Of a stretch of DNA of 37,487 nt, positions 22,578-30,610 are shown piece by piece. The notes beneath the pieces are model-generated. The model had not been told where the DNA came from. It did not search any database and saw only the letters and a program-made list of their open reading frames with translations. The stretch is from a virus: IMG/VR virus record IMGVR_UViG_3300006028_000021, positions 1-37,487 of that record. One strand, written 5' to 3'. Position numbers and translations under genes: made by a program. How positions within the stretch are numbered: the stretch's first letter is position 1; each line of letters begins with the position of its first letter.

Positions 22578-24200
22578 ATGCCGAAATTTACCTTCACCTC
22601 GCCTGAGGGCAAGACTTATGACGTGGAAGGCCCTGACGGAGCCACCAAAGAACAGGCGTTCGGTATTCTGCAACAGAAACTGAGCGCCGCGCCACCCCCC
22701 GGCCCGGCTGAGCAGATTCCGACAACGAACGCCACTGCACCGAAGCCGCGCCTGGCGCCCGCACCAGATACCGGCGCGCCACGCACCGGGGGCGATGTGC
22801 TGACAGGCTTGGGCGAGACAGCGCTGACCGTGGGCACTGCCATCCCCGCCGGCATCGCGGGCCAGGTCAAAGGCGTCGCGCAGGGTGTGACAGGCGGTAA
22901 GTACGGCACCCAGGCCGGTGTCGCGCAAGCTGCGGATGTGGCGAACAAGTTCACCAAGGAGCACACCTACGAGCCGCGCACCGCAGCCGGGCGGGAGTAC
23001 ACACAGCGCTTGGGTAGCGCGTTCGATGAGAGCAAGCTGGCCGGCCTGTCGCCGGAGGTCGCCATGGGGCAAATTCCCAAAGTACCCCGCGCGGTGAACC
23101 TCGGCGCTGAGGCGCTGGAAGCTGGTGCGTCCAAGGCGGGTAAGACCTTGAGCAAGGCGGCGTTGGGTACGCTGCCGGCTATCGATCCAGAAACCCGCGC
23201 CTTGGCGCGCGAGGCGCACTCCATGGGCTTCCGGCTGCGTCCGGATCAAGTGTATGGCAGCAAGTACGGCAAGATTGCTGGCGAACTGTCGTCGCATGTG
23301 CCGTTCTCGGGGAGCACGATTGACAGCAACCAGGCCGTGTTCAACCGCAACGTGTTGAAGACCATTGGCGGTGAGGGCGACAAGCTGACGCGTCAGGCTT
23401 ACGCTGATGCTATGGAAAAATCAGGGAAAACTATCGGCGACATCGCCGCACGTACGCCTGTTCCTCTCGATAAAGACGCTATTGCGCAGCTTAGTTCGCA
23501 TATAACAGAAGCGCGTGAACTTGGTGGTCGACCTGATATAGCTAGTGCTTTGGAGGGTTATTTAAGCACCCTTAGAAAACAGTCTAAGGGTTCATTTGAC
23601 CCACTCGCGGGGGTTACAGGCAGTAGCAAACAACCTTTGGGGGGTGTTTTGCCTGGAAAAGCTTTCCGTGAAATTAATACCGATTTGAATGATCGTATTC
23701 GGAACACTACAGACGGGGATTTAAAACACGCTTTAAGCGAGTTTCAAGATTCGCTACATGATATTAGAGGCAAGTACCTAACCCCCGAAGACGCTAAGCT
23801 ATATGACACCGCCCGTCGTCAGTACGCCGCCGGTAAAACATTGGAGGGCTTAGTCGCCAAATCACCCACCGGGGATATTCCACCCTCTGCGTTAACTGGT
23901 GCGCTTACAGGCACTAAAGCAGGTAAATCAATGGTAGCTAGGGGGACGGCTGGTGATTTGGGTAAGCTCGCCGACATCGGGCAACGATTCCTGAAAGAAC
24001 CGGCGTCGAGCGGCTCTGCTGAAAGGGGGCTAGTACAGAAAGTGCTGACGGGGGTAGCCGGCGCGGGTGGTGCGTACGCTCTTCCTGCAGCGGCTACTAT
24101 TCCAGGGATAGCAGGGGTGTACACTGGCGCAAACCTGTACAACCGCTACGGGCCGGGTATTACGCAGCGTCTTCTTGAGCGTCCGCCAACTCAGCCTTAA
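22578..24200 (+). CDS. Putative internal virion / ejection protein (540 aa)
   Basis: The N-terminus (MPKFTFTSPEGKTYDVEGPD then GATKEQAFGILQQKL) is a small domain I recognise at the start of phage internal virion proteins, followed by Ala/Gly-rich helical sequence with Pro-rich linkers. I prefer ATG 22578 over the upstream open frame because it begins this domain right after the previous stop. From about 23410 to 23960 the DNA is clearly more AT-rich, which suggests recombination in the middle of the gene. The last 41 bp overlap a convergent gene. Confidence 0.6.
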   Translation: MPKFTFTSPEGKTYDVEGPDGATKEQAFGILQQKLSAAPPPGPAEQIPTTNATAPKPRLAPAPDTGAPRTGGDVLTGLGETALTVGTAIPAGIAGQVKGVAQGVTGGKYGTQAGVAQAADVANKFTKEHTYEPRTAAGREYTQRLGSAFDESKLAGLSPEVAMGQIPKVPRAVNLGAEALEAGASKAGKTLSKAALGTLPAIDPETRALAREAHSMGFRLRPDQVYGSKYGKIAGELSSHVPFSGSTIDSNQAVFNRNVLKTIGGEGDKLTRQAYADAMEKSGKTIGDIAARTPVPLDKDAIAQLSSHITEARELGGRPDIASALEGYLSTLRKQSKGSFDPLAGVTGSSKQPLGGVLPGKAFREINTDLNDRIRNTTDGDLKHALSEFQDSLHDIRGKYLTPEDAKLYDTARRQYAAGKTLEGLVAKSPTGDIPPSALTGALTGTKAGKSMVARGTAGDLGKLADIGQRFLKEPASSGSAERGLVQKVLTGVAGAGGAYALPAAATIPGIAGVYTGANLYNRYGPGITQRLLERPPTQP

Positions 24201-24366
24201 TACGGCGCCGTTTTAAGATATGTTCGTAGATCATCCCGGTGAAGCCCCCGTACCCGCCCCCGATAAGCACCGCGGGAATGAAGTCACCGGTGGTGTATAT
24301 CTGGATGATTTTGAAGAGAACAAAGAAATACAGCACCCCGAAACAAAGTTCAAAGAATTTGCGCAT
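24160..24366 (-). CDS. Small two-span membrane protein (68 aa)
   Basis: Two hydrophobic segments (FFELCFGVLYFFVLFKIIQI; AVLIGGGYGGFTGMIYEHIL) are followed by a basic/acidic tail. AGGAGG lies upstream of the ATG. It is leftward within a rightward region, has its own promoter at 24393, and overlaps the ejection gene by 41 bp at the 3' end. It may be a moron-type gene; function is unknown. Confidence 0.65.
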   Translation of the reverse strand: MRKFFELCFGVLYFFVLFKIIQIYTTGDFIPAVLIGGGYGGFTGMIYEHILKRRRIKAELADAQEDAA

Positions 24367-24392
24367 GGCAACCTCCTGTTAAATGACGCTTT

Positions 24393-24408
24393 ATTATAGC
24401 AGACGCTA
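24393..24408 (-). promoter_or_regulatory. Leftward promoter with overlapping palindrome TAGCAGACGCTA
   Basis: On the minus strand an extended -10 TGCTATAAT (TATAAT at 24393-24398) overlaps the 12-bp palindrome at 24397-24408. The -35 is weak, which the extended -10 may offset. It drives the membrane-protein gene at 24366 and lies within 2 nt of the ATP-grasp start on the other strand. Confidence 0.6.
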
Positions 24409-24409
24409 A

Positions 24410-25750
24410 ATGAAAATACTAATTATCGATGTCGGTTCTAACGCCTTGGACTGGGCGATGCGTTGTCAGTTGTGGGGGCATGAGGTCATGTGGTACGACA
24501 AACCCCGTCCCGACGGCACACATCGTCGCGCCGGCGAAGGCATGATCAAGAAGATCACTGATTTCGATTCTTTGCGCAAGAAGTGGATCGGCTGGGCCGA
24601 CCTTATTTATCTTCCTGACAATACGCACTACGTCGATATGCTGGACCCTTATCAGCGTATAGGTTATCCGATCTTCGGCTGTAACCTAGCGGCCCGCGAA
24701 TGGGAACTGGACCGCGAAGTCGGGCAGAGGGTTATGAAAGACTGCGGCATGCAGATTATCCCCGGCAAAACGTTCCACGACTACGACAGCGCCATTGCCT
24801 ATGTCAAGAAACAGGGTAAGGCGTTCGTGTCCAAGCCGTCCGGCGATGGGGAGCGCGCTTTGTCCTACGTCGCCGATAGCGCCGCCGACTTGGTCTACAT
24901 GCTCGGGCGCTGGAACAAAATCGATAAATATCGGAAATCGGCCAAGGAGGAGGGGTTTATTCTCCAGGAAAAGATTTCCGGTATGGAAATGGCTTGCGGC
25001 GGGTGGTTCGGTCCCGACGGCTGGAGCAAGTATTTCGTCGAAAACTTCGAGAACAAGAAACTCATGAACGGTGATCTCGGGGTTAATACAGGGGAGCAAG
25101 GAACTTCAATTGCTTTGGTTAAAAAGTCAAAATTAGCCGATCAAGTTTTGATCCCGGCTACAAAACATCTGCAGGATATTGGGTATGTTGGTTACGTCGA
25201 TGTCAACTGCATGATAACCGAGGAGGGTGTGCCCTTTCCGCTTGAATGGACTATGCGTGACGGCTGGCCTATACGGCACAATTTGACCTCCCTTATTCTC
25301 GGGGACCCCGCGCAATGGATGCTGGATAAGTTGAACGGTAAAGACACGATGAAAGTCAAAGAAAATACTGTCAGTGTAAGTGTAGTAATGGCTCTGCCGG
25401 ATTATCCTTACTCCAAAATAACCAATAAAGAATTGTGCGGAATTCCTATTTATGGTGCTGACGACATGGAACATATTCATCTGTCAGAAGCCATGATTGG
25501 TGAAGCCCCGACCAACATTAACGGGAAAGTAGTTGACCTTCCTTCCTTGGTCACGGCGGGGGACTACGTACTAGTAGCGACGGGAGAAGGAGCAACGCTC
25601 ACCGGCGCGCGGCGCGGAGTGTACGCGGCGTTAAAAAAAGTGAAAATACCCAACAGCCCTTTCTACCGCACTGATATCGGCGCCGGGCGGTTAAAGAAAC
25701 AACTTCCCATTTTACATGAACTCGGTTATGCTAAAGCCTTCGATTTTTGA
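24410..25750 (+). CDS. PurD-like ATP-grasp ligase
   Basis: A 446-aa enzyme with the GAR-synthetase (PurD) layout: an N-terminal nucleotide-fold segment (MKILIIDVGSNALDWAMRCQ), a central ATP-grasp (AFVSKPSGDGERALSYVADS, FILQEKISGMEMACGG, YVGYVDVNCMITEEG, PLEWTMRDGWP), and a PurD-like C-terminal module (VSVVMALPDYPYSK, GDYVLVATGEGATLTGARRG, FYRTDIGAGRLKK). The usual PurD GGREHAL motif is only partly kept, so the substrate may differ. It could support purine or nucleotide metabolism or a ligation reaction. An AT-rich stretch spans about 25085-25510. Confidence 0.75.
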   Translation: MKILIIDVGSNALDWAMRCQLWGHEVMWYDKPRPDGTHRRAGEGMIKKITDFDSLRKKWIGWADLIYLPDNTHYVDMLDPYQRIGYPIFGCNLAAREWELDREVGQRVMKDCGMQIIPGKTFHDYDSAIAYVKKQGKAFVSKPSGDGERALSYVADSAADLVYMLGRWNKIDKYRKSAKEEGFILQEKISGMEMACGGWFGPDGWSKYFVENFENKKLMNGDLGVNTGEQGTSIALVKKSKLADQVLIPATKHLQDIGYVGYVDVNCMITEEGVPFPLEWTMRDGWPIRHNLTSLILGDPAQWMLDKLNGKDTMKVKENTVSVSVVMALPDYPYSKITNKELCGIPIYGADDMEHIHLSEAMIGEAPTNINGKVVDLPSLVTAGDYVLVATGEGATLTGARRGVYAALKKVKIPNSPFYRTDIGAGRLKKQLPILHELGYAKAFDF

Positions 25751-25761
25751 AAGTTTTAGCT

Positions 25762-26298
25762 GTGAAAAAATGTACTAATTGCGGTGAGTTAAAATCTTTA
25801 ACCCAGTTCGGGAAAAAGACTCGTGCTCCGGATGGTTTGCACTGGGAATGCAAAACATGTAGAGCTACGGAAAGCGCAGCGTATCGTGCAAAAATGCAGA
25901 ACGTTATTAACGAGAAACAAGCTAAAAAACGCGCTGAAAATCATGAATTAGTCATAGCGCGTCGTAGACAATACACCGCAAAAAACAGAGAACGTTTAAC
26001 AGAACAAAATAGAAAATATTACGAAAATAATAAGGGGTCAGAGAATGCAAAGGGTGCTAGATACAGAGCTAAAATACTCCAAGCAACACCGCTTTGGGCT
26101 GATCATAGTAAAATTTTAGAATATTACGAAAACGCACAAGAATTGAGCGTTCTTATAGGCGAACCGTGTCATGTAGACCACATTGTTCCGTTACAAAGCA
26201 AGATAGTTTGTGGATTGCACGTAGAGCACAATTTACAAGTGCTTCCGGGTTTAGAAAATAGAAGTAAAGGAAACCGGCATTGGCCGGATATGCCATGA
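25762..26298 (+). CDS. HNH endonuclease (probable homing type)
   Basis: A 178-aa protein. The N-terminus has two CxxC pairs (CTNCGELK, CKTCRATE), a zinc-finger-like domain often preceding phage HNH nucleases. A long basic helix follows (ENHELVIARRRQYTAKNRER). The HNH core is VDHIVPLQSKIVCGLHVEHN, then LENRSKGNRH. The GTG at 25762 starts MKKCTNCG, but a TTG at 25747 overlaps the previous stop and has a similar claim. DNA is much more AT-rich than its neighbours, as in recently transferred genes. Its place before the small terminase could also reflect a packaging role. Confidence 0.85.
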   Translation: MKKCTNCGELKSLTQFGKKTRAPDGLHWECKTCRATESAAYRAKMQNVINEKQAKKRAENHELVIARRRQYTAKNRERLTEQNRKYYENNKGSENAKGARYRAKILQATPLWADHSKILEYYENAQELSVLIGEPCHVDHIVPLQSKIVCGLHVEHNLQVLPGLENRSKGNRHWPDMP

Positions 26299-26825
26299 GA
26301 CGTTCTATGCGTTCCGGCCTGATTTCCGAGGCATCCATCAAGGCAGTGCTCACCGAGACCAAGGGCGACCTGTTCCTGGCCGCCTGCGCGCTTGATTGCA
26401 CGGTGCGTGAACTGGATCAGTACATCCGGCGTTCCCCGCTCCTGCAAGCATTTGCCTCGACCGTGGAGCAGGTTAAAACCGATCCTGGTTATGACCGCAT
26501 GAGCGCGGAGCAGTTCGAGGCGCAAGTGACGATCCTGTCCCGGTCCTATAAGCTGGATGGGCTGAACGAAATCCATACCCTGGCGATGATGCCGATAGGC
26601 GAATCGGCTGCCATGGCTAAAGTGAAGTTGGAAGCAGCCGTAGCGCTTCGAGGCGGGGCTTCGCATACAGGGCACGGTGGCGAAGCCGAGGCGGCACTGG
26701 CCGAGCTGAACCAACTCTACCAGGCCAATGCGCCACGGATCCGCGAGATACGCACCACTGTGGTCACGTTGACAGATGAGCGGGTAGCGCCTCCACATAC
26801 CTTTGAACTTCCTGCAGATCGATAA
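26295..26825 (+). CDS. Terminase small subunit candidate
   Basis: A 176-aa protein. Residues about 1-50 have helix-turn-helix character (EASIKAVLTETKGDLFLAAC then TVRELDQYIRRSPLL), a middle of helices for oligomerisation and a short C-terminal tail. This fits phage TerS, which recognises the packaging site. The start ATG overlaps the HNH stop (ATGA). It lies 20 kb downstream of TerL rather than beside it, which lowers confidence. Its 3' end overlaps the convergent gene by 62 bp. Confidence 0.5.
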   Translation: MRRSMRSGLISEASIKAVLTETKGDLFLAACALDCTVRELDQYIRRSPLLQAFASTVEQVKTDPGYDRMSAEQFEAQVTILSRSYKLDGLNEIHTLAMMPIGESAAMAKVKLEAAVALRGGASHTGHGGEAEAALAELNQLYQANAPRIREIRTTVVTLTDERVAPPHTFELPADR

Positions 26826-27648
26826 ACGCCGTATCGTGCAGTTTCTGGATCTTGTCGAAGTTCGGTTCCTCTACCGGGTACACATGCAGTCGAGTCAGGC
26901 TGATATGCCCCTGGCGCGCCATCTCCTTCACCGCCCGACGCCACGGTTGCAAAGGCTGGCCCAGCTTCACGAACTGGCGCACACCGTTCACCGCTTCGAC
27001 TTGTTCGATCAGGTCCCATGCCTGAGTTAGTGCGGCGTCTTCCGGCCGGATCCGTAGCTTTACCGACCACACCTCATGCGGTCTTAGCGTGTGACGCATG
27101 TACATGATGTGTTGCGCCGATAACCCGCTGGCTGTGCACAGTTCACTATCCGTCATTACCCGCAGGCTGTCGGGGTGCTTGGAGATGGCGGCCGCGCTGG
27201 CGCGCTCCGGAATATCGCGCAGCACATCCCATATCTTGCGGCAGGATTCGACAGACGGGATTTTCAGTTCCAGCGTTTCGAAATGGGAACGCCAGCTAGG
27301 CGGCTTGAACACCACCGTCTGCTGTTCGGTGTGGATACGCGACCAGTCCAGCGTGCGCACAGCCGAGGGGCATTCAACGTGGATCAGCGCATCGTGGTCC
27401 CCGATCCCGTACGACGAGCTGGAACGGTCGATCAGGACGCCGCCTTGTTCCCGCCATTTCGCCAGCTGACCGAGCGATGCTTTATCCCAGTCCGCGTAAA
27501 TGAACACCGGCAAGTGGGCGATCAACCCACTTTTGAAATACACCGGGTTCATGATCTGGTACGAACGGTTCACCACAACGTGCGTGAACTGCTGGTGGGC
27601 GTTGATCACGGACATGGCGACGTTGTCGGTAGAGAAAACCTTGGACAT
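26764..27648 (-). CDS. Hypothetical 294-aa protein (last gene of left operon)
   Basis: Globular, mixed composition, no transmembrane segment or signal peptide. Segments include FTHVVVNRSYQIMNPVYFKS and KSGLIAHLPVFIYADWDKAS and a C-terminal half with a possible HTH-like repeat (HPDSLRVMTDSELCTASGLS). I do not recognise a family. The ATG follows the previous stop by one base. It ends 62 bp inside the small-terminase candidate on the other strand. Confidence 0.7.
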   Translation of the reverse strand: MSKVFSTDNVAMSVINAHQQFTHVVVNRSYQIMNPVYFKSGLIAHLPVFIYADWDKASLGQLAKWREQGGVLIDRSSSSYGIGDHDALIHVECPSAVRTLDWSRIHTEQQTVVFKPPSWRSHFETLELKIPSVESCRKIWDVLRDIPERASAAAISKHPDSLRVMTDSELCTASGLSAQHIMYMRHTLRPHEVWSVKLRIRPEDAALTQAWDLIEQVEAVNGVRQFVKLGQPLQPWRRAVKEMARQGHISLTRLHVYPVEEPNFDKIQKLHDTAFIDLQEVQRYVEALPAHLST

Positions 27649-27649
27649 G

Positions 27650-28021
27650 TTACCGCCCCAGTACCTTGCGCGCGGCGTTGCGCACTTCCTCGGTGACGTT
27701 CAGCGCGTAACAGTCTAGGTCCAACAACGCCTCGATGAAATTCCTGTATTCCATGATCGTTTTGGCGTTGCTGTCGGGACCGATGACACCGGTCGGTTTA
27801 GTGTTGAGAGAACCCCAGGTGTTCATGGCGACGAAGCCGTTATCCTGCTGCGTATTAGCCGCTGATTTCGCTGAATTTATACGTTCAACGAACGATGTTT
27901 GGTGTTGCGTGGCCTTAGCGCTTTGCTCGATCACAGTTACCCGCTTATCTAACTCACTGACCCAGTCAGTGAGACGTGTTACCGCCATTTCAGCGTCCAC
28001 AAAACCGTTAATTTTAGGCAT
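27650..28021 (-). CDS. Hypothetical 123-aa protein
   Basis: An N-terminal helix/coiled coil (TRLTDWVSELDKRVTVIEQS) is followed by a globular part with KTIMEYRNFIEALLDLDCYA. I prefer ATG 28021 over 28024 because AGGAG then lies 6 nt upstream, as in the terL downstream gene. It overlaps the helicase stop. No family recognised. Confidence 0.65.
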   Translation of the reverse strand: MPKINGFVDAEMAVTRLTDWVSELDKRVTVIEQSAKATQHQTSFVERINSAKSAANTQQDNGFVAMNTWGSLNTKPTGVIGPDSNAKTIMEYRNFIEALLDLDCYALNVTEEVRNAARKVLGR

Positions 28022-29454
28022 CATTTTCTCCTTTTCATCGCGTTTAACAGCGAATCCTGCACGCTGCGTTTTGTTTCCAAGCGGTCCAGCACGTCATAAT
28101 CGAGCGTACCGTACGCCAGAATGTAGTGAATAAACACCGGCCTGTCGTGTCCGGCTTGTAACTGCCTTGTCGGACCGATGCGTTCAATGATTTGCTGGTG
28201 TTCCTCAAGGTTCCAGTTCACCGAGAAGAACACCAGGGTGTTACCCCCGTCTTGCAAATTTAAGCCGTGCCCCGCAGAAGCCGGATGAGCAAGGAGCATG
28301 CGAATTCGCCCATTATTCCAATCAGTAATAGTGGAAGGATCACTGTCCAGAGCACGAGCATAAGGGAAAGCGTGGCGAATGCGCGCAAGGTCGTGCTTAA
28401 AATGGTAAGCAACCAGCACAGGAGCACCACCAGACTCTTCCATAATGTCGTCAAGGGCTTGTAGTTTTGCATCGTGTATCTCCTGCCAGTTATATGAGTC
28501 ATCGGTGTAAATCGCACCGTTTGCCAGTTGCAAACATTTTTGCGTCTTTGCTGCTGCGTTCAGGGCCTCGATCTCGACTTCCGCTTCGAGTTCCAGGAAC
28601 ATCTTTTTTTCCATGTCGCGGTACTGCTGCATCGCTTTCGCCGGTAAATGGACCGGGATCACGTTCTTGATCGGCTCCTTGAGATCGAACCAGTCCTTCG
28701 CCTCCAGACTCAACGAACAATCCGCTATCGCCGCTTGTATAGCTTCTTGAGCGCCGGGCAGCGGCTCCACGCCGAAGCCGTCATAACTAGGCTTGAACCA
28801 ACGTTGCGTAAATGCCGTGTATGAGCGCCCGAGCCGAGAACCCCCATCAACGAACCATTGCTGCCCCCAGAGGTCTTTGAGTCCGTTTGGGGCGGGCGTT
28901 CCTGTAAGGTTGACCCAGCGCCGGACTTTACGATGCGCCACCTCAGCGAGGGCTCGACCTCGGATACTTCCACCTGTTTTCTTGATAAACTCAGTGCCTT
29001 TTTTACTTGTTTGCGTACTGATCCTCGTACTTTTAAGCTTCGTCGACTCATCGGCGATAACCGAGGCAAACGGCCACGGTTTCGGGTTGTGTTTGAAGTA
29101 ATCCACAAGCCAAGGTAAGTTTTCATAGTTCGTTGTGAAAACAGAAGCGTTCCGGTTATTCAGCGCCACGGTACGGCGGTCCTTGGGGCCTAGTATCGGT
29201 TGCACTTCTATGTTGCGAAGGTGGTCCCACTTCTTCGCTTCATCCGGCCAGGTGGATTGCGCCACGCGTAACGGCGCGATCACCAGGGTCGGTTGCGTTT
29301 CCCCGCCTGCCAAATACAGTCGTTCCAGCGCCGTCATGGTCGATACCGTTTTCCCGAGCCCCATCCCTGCAAAAACATTCGTGCGCTGGATTTCGATCTG
29401 GAAATCGGTAATCAAGTCCTGGTAGCCGCGGGGCACGTAAATTTTACGGGTCAT
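28021..29454 (-). CDS. SNF2-type superfamily 2 helicase
   Basis: A 477-aa ATPase. Walker A GMGLGKTVS is at about 30-38, motif II is DEST in VIADESTKLK, and motif III is in LTGTPAPNGL. The C-terminal helicase half has GHGLNLQDGGNTLVFFSVNW and a motif VI-like QQIIERIGPTRQ, where SNF2 enzymes often have QRxxRIGQ. Such helicases are common in phage replication modules beside VRR-NUC nucleases and probably remodel DNA or forks. It overlaps both neighbouring genes by 3-4 bases. Confidence 0.9.
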   Translation of the reverse strand: MTRKIYVPRGYQDLITDFQIEIQRTNVFAGMGLGKTVSTMTALERLYLAGGETQPTLVIAPLRVAQSTWPDEAKKWDHLRNIEVQPILGPKDRRTVALNNRNASVFTTNYENLPWLVDYFKHNPKPWPFASVIADESTKLKSTRISTQTSKKGTEFIKKTGGSIRGRALAEVAHRKVRRWVNLTGTPAPNGLKDLWGQQWFVDGGSRLGRSYTAFTQRWFKPSYDGFGVEPLPGAQEAIQAAIADCSLSLEAKDWFDLKEPIKNVIPVHLPAKAMQQYRDMEKKMFLELEAEVEIEALNAAAKTQKCLQLANGAIYTDDSYNWQEIHDAKLQALDDIMEESGGAPVLVAYHFKHDLARIRHAFPYARALDSDPSTITDWNNGRIRMLLAHPASAGHGLNLQDGGNTLVFFSVNWNLEEHQQIIERIGPTRQLQAGHDRPVFIHYILAYGTLDYDVLDRLETKRSVQDSLLNAMKRRK

Positions 29455-29681
29455 GCCGCTGGTGTATTTGGGGGAGCCGGAACGATAATCGGATCAAACC
29501 CCGCGGCATTTGATCCGCATTTCGCGTTGTCTTGGCGGCTTACAACGGGATTTGTTTCGACCATGACAGGATTCCCGAAAACGGGGTCCAGTACCGTAAC
29601 AGGGCCCATCCAGTTGCAGCTAGGCCTCGAGTACAGCGGGTCGAACGGGTTGAACCGCGTACAGTCTTTGCAGAAATTCAT
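29451..29681 (-). CDS. Small Cys-rich hypothetical protein (76 aa)
   Basis: The ATG at 29681 is coupled to the VRR-NUC stop and has GGAGG upstream; a longer open frame to 29750 is less likely. FCKDCTRF and later single Cys residues (SCNWMG, AKCGSN) suggest a zinc-binding module. Pro-rich C-terminus. Function unknown. Confidence 0.6.
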   Translation of the reverse strand: MNFCKDCTRFNPFDPLYSRPSCNWMGPVTVLDPVFGNPVMVETNPVVSRQDNAKCGSNAAGFDPIIVPAPPNTPAA

Positions 29682-29974
29682 CGCTTGGCCCCTCCTAAAA
29701 CAACGTAGTTGATAAAACGGTCCGTTTCCTCGTAGCTGTGGATCACCCACACCTCGCAGCCCATTGCCCTCAACCGTTTATGTTCACGCAGCTGGTCAGG
29801 GGCCGGCTCTTTGCCAGGGGCTTTCAACTCGACAAAAAAGACCTTGCCGAAAGGCTCGAAAATCGCCAGCTGGTCAGGTACGCCGCGCCGGCCAGGGCTG
29901 ACAAACTTACGGGTCATCCCCCGGGTTTCCTTGACGCGGCGCTTGAAGTACGCCTCGACAAGCGATTCACGCAT
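29678..29974 (-). CDS. VRR-NUC domain nuclease
   Basis: A 98-aa PD-(D/E)xK nuclease. The N-terminal helix (ESLVEAYFKRRVKETRGM) leads to GRRGVPDQLAIF (Asp) and FFVELKAPGKEPAPDQ (ExK), the VRR-NUC signature. The minimal size is normal for phage stand-alone forms, which act as structure-specific nucleases. The in-frame extension to 30073 overlaps the upstream small gene; the ATG at 29974 is coupled to that gene's stop and is preferred. Confidence 0.85.
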   Translation of the reverse strand: MRESLVEAYFKRRVKETRGMTRKFVSPGRRGVPDQLAIFEPFGKVFFVELKAPGKEPAPDQLREHKRLRAMGCEVWVIHSYEETDRFINYVVLGGAKR

Positions 29975-30149
29975 GACTGGCGCGACCCAGCTGGAGGCGC
30001 AACAACTGTGTGTGCTTGTCGCGGCACAGGCGTTCGTAGTGCAAAGTGGAGCGTTCAACGTGATCGCGTTCACGATCCAGGGCGTTGAGATGTGCGGCGA
30101 TGCTGCGGATTTGGCGCCGAAGAACCCAGCGACGGATGAAATTTTTCAT
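29967..30149 (-). CDS. Small basic coiled-coil protein (60 aa)
   Basis: The product reads MKNFIRRWVLRRQIRSIAAH then a charged helix (NALDRERDHVERSTLHYERL). GGAG lies upstream of the ATG. Its stop overlaps the VRR-NUC start. It may bind DNA or the nuclease, but no family is recognised. Confidence 0.6.
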   Translation of the reverse strand: MKNFIRRWVLRRQIRSIAAHLNALDRERDHVERSTLHYERLCRDKHTQLLRLQLGRASHA

Positions 30150-30164
30150 GATTTTCTCCTATAG

Positions 30165-30548
30165 CTACTTAACGAGAATATCGGGCATGATCACCGAGGG
30201 TTTGAACACGACTCTGTAGTGGAAGGTACTCACAGCGGTAGGTTCAAGCTGCTCTATAAAATACGTCACATTGTCCGACAGTCCGAGAAAATGTTTCTTG
30301 AATGTCGTCGGACCAGTTTTGCAAGTGATTGATATTTTGCGTAGTGTATCAGCGTCCAAGGAGCAAAGCCCTTCGATACTGAGCATGTATTCACCAGTGA
30401 TGCTGTTATAAAACACAACACGGCGGTTGATTTCAAAGTTGTCTGCTGCCTGGGATAAATTATGGGAAGCGACTTGGGCGTCGTTCGAACAACCTAGAAT
30501 TGATGCTGTGATGGCGAAAACGGTGATTAAAAGTGGAATACGATTCAT
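30165..30548 (-). CDS. Lipoprotein (beta-sandwich phage lipoprotein type)
   Basis: A 127-aa protein with a lipoprotein signal: a hydrophobic stretch ending SILGC, with Cys20 as the lipidation site and Ser at +2, which favours the outer membrane. The mature part is beta-rich (RRVVFYNSITGEYMLSIEGL, NVTYFIEQLEPTAVSTFHYR) and resembles a conserved phage beta-sandwich lipoprotein family I have seen in related phages. It has its own near-consensus promoter with the shared palindrome. A role in superinfection exclusion or surface conversion is plausible but unproven. Confidence 0.75.
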   Translation of the reverse strand: MNRIPLLITVFAITASILGCSNDAQVASHNLSQAADNFEINRRVVFYNSITGEYMLSIEGLCSLDADTLRKISITCKTGPTTFKKHFLGLSDNVTYFIEQLEPTAVSTFHYRVVFKPSVIMPDILVK

Positions 30549-30582
30549 GATTTTTCTCCTGTGATTGTTGTGTTACGGCTTA

Positions 30583-30610
30583 ATTATAGCAGTTGCTAAA
30601 CGTGTGTCAA
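30583..30610 (-). promoter_or_regulatory. Near-consensus promoter with overlapping palindrome TAGCAGTTGCTA
   Basis: On the minus strand a perfect -35 TTGACA (30605-30610), 16-bp spacer, and extended -10 TGCTATAAT (TATAAT at 30583-30588). The palindrome at 30587-30598 lies over the -10 and spacer, so a bound protein would block RNA polymerase. The -35 overlaps the end of the polymerase gene. This is the strongest promoter in the window and drives the lipoprotein gene. Confidence 0.85.
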
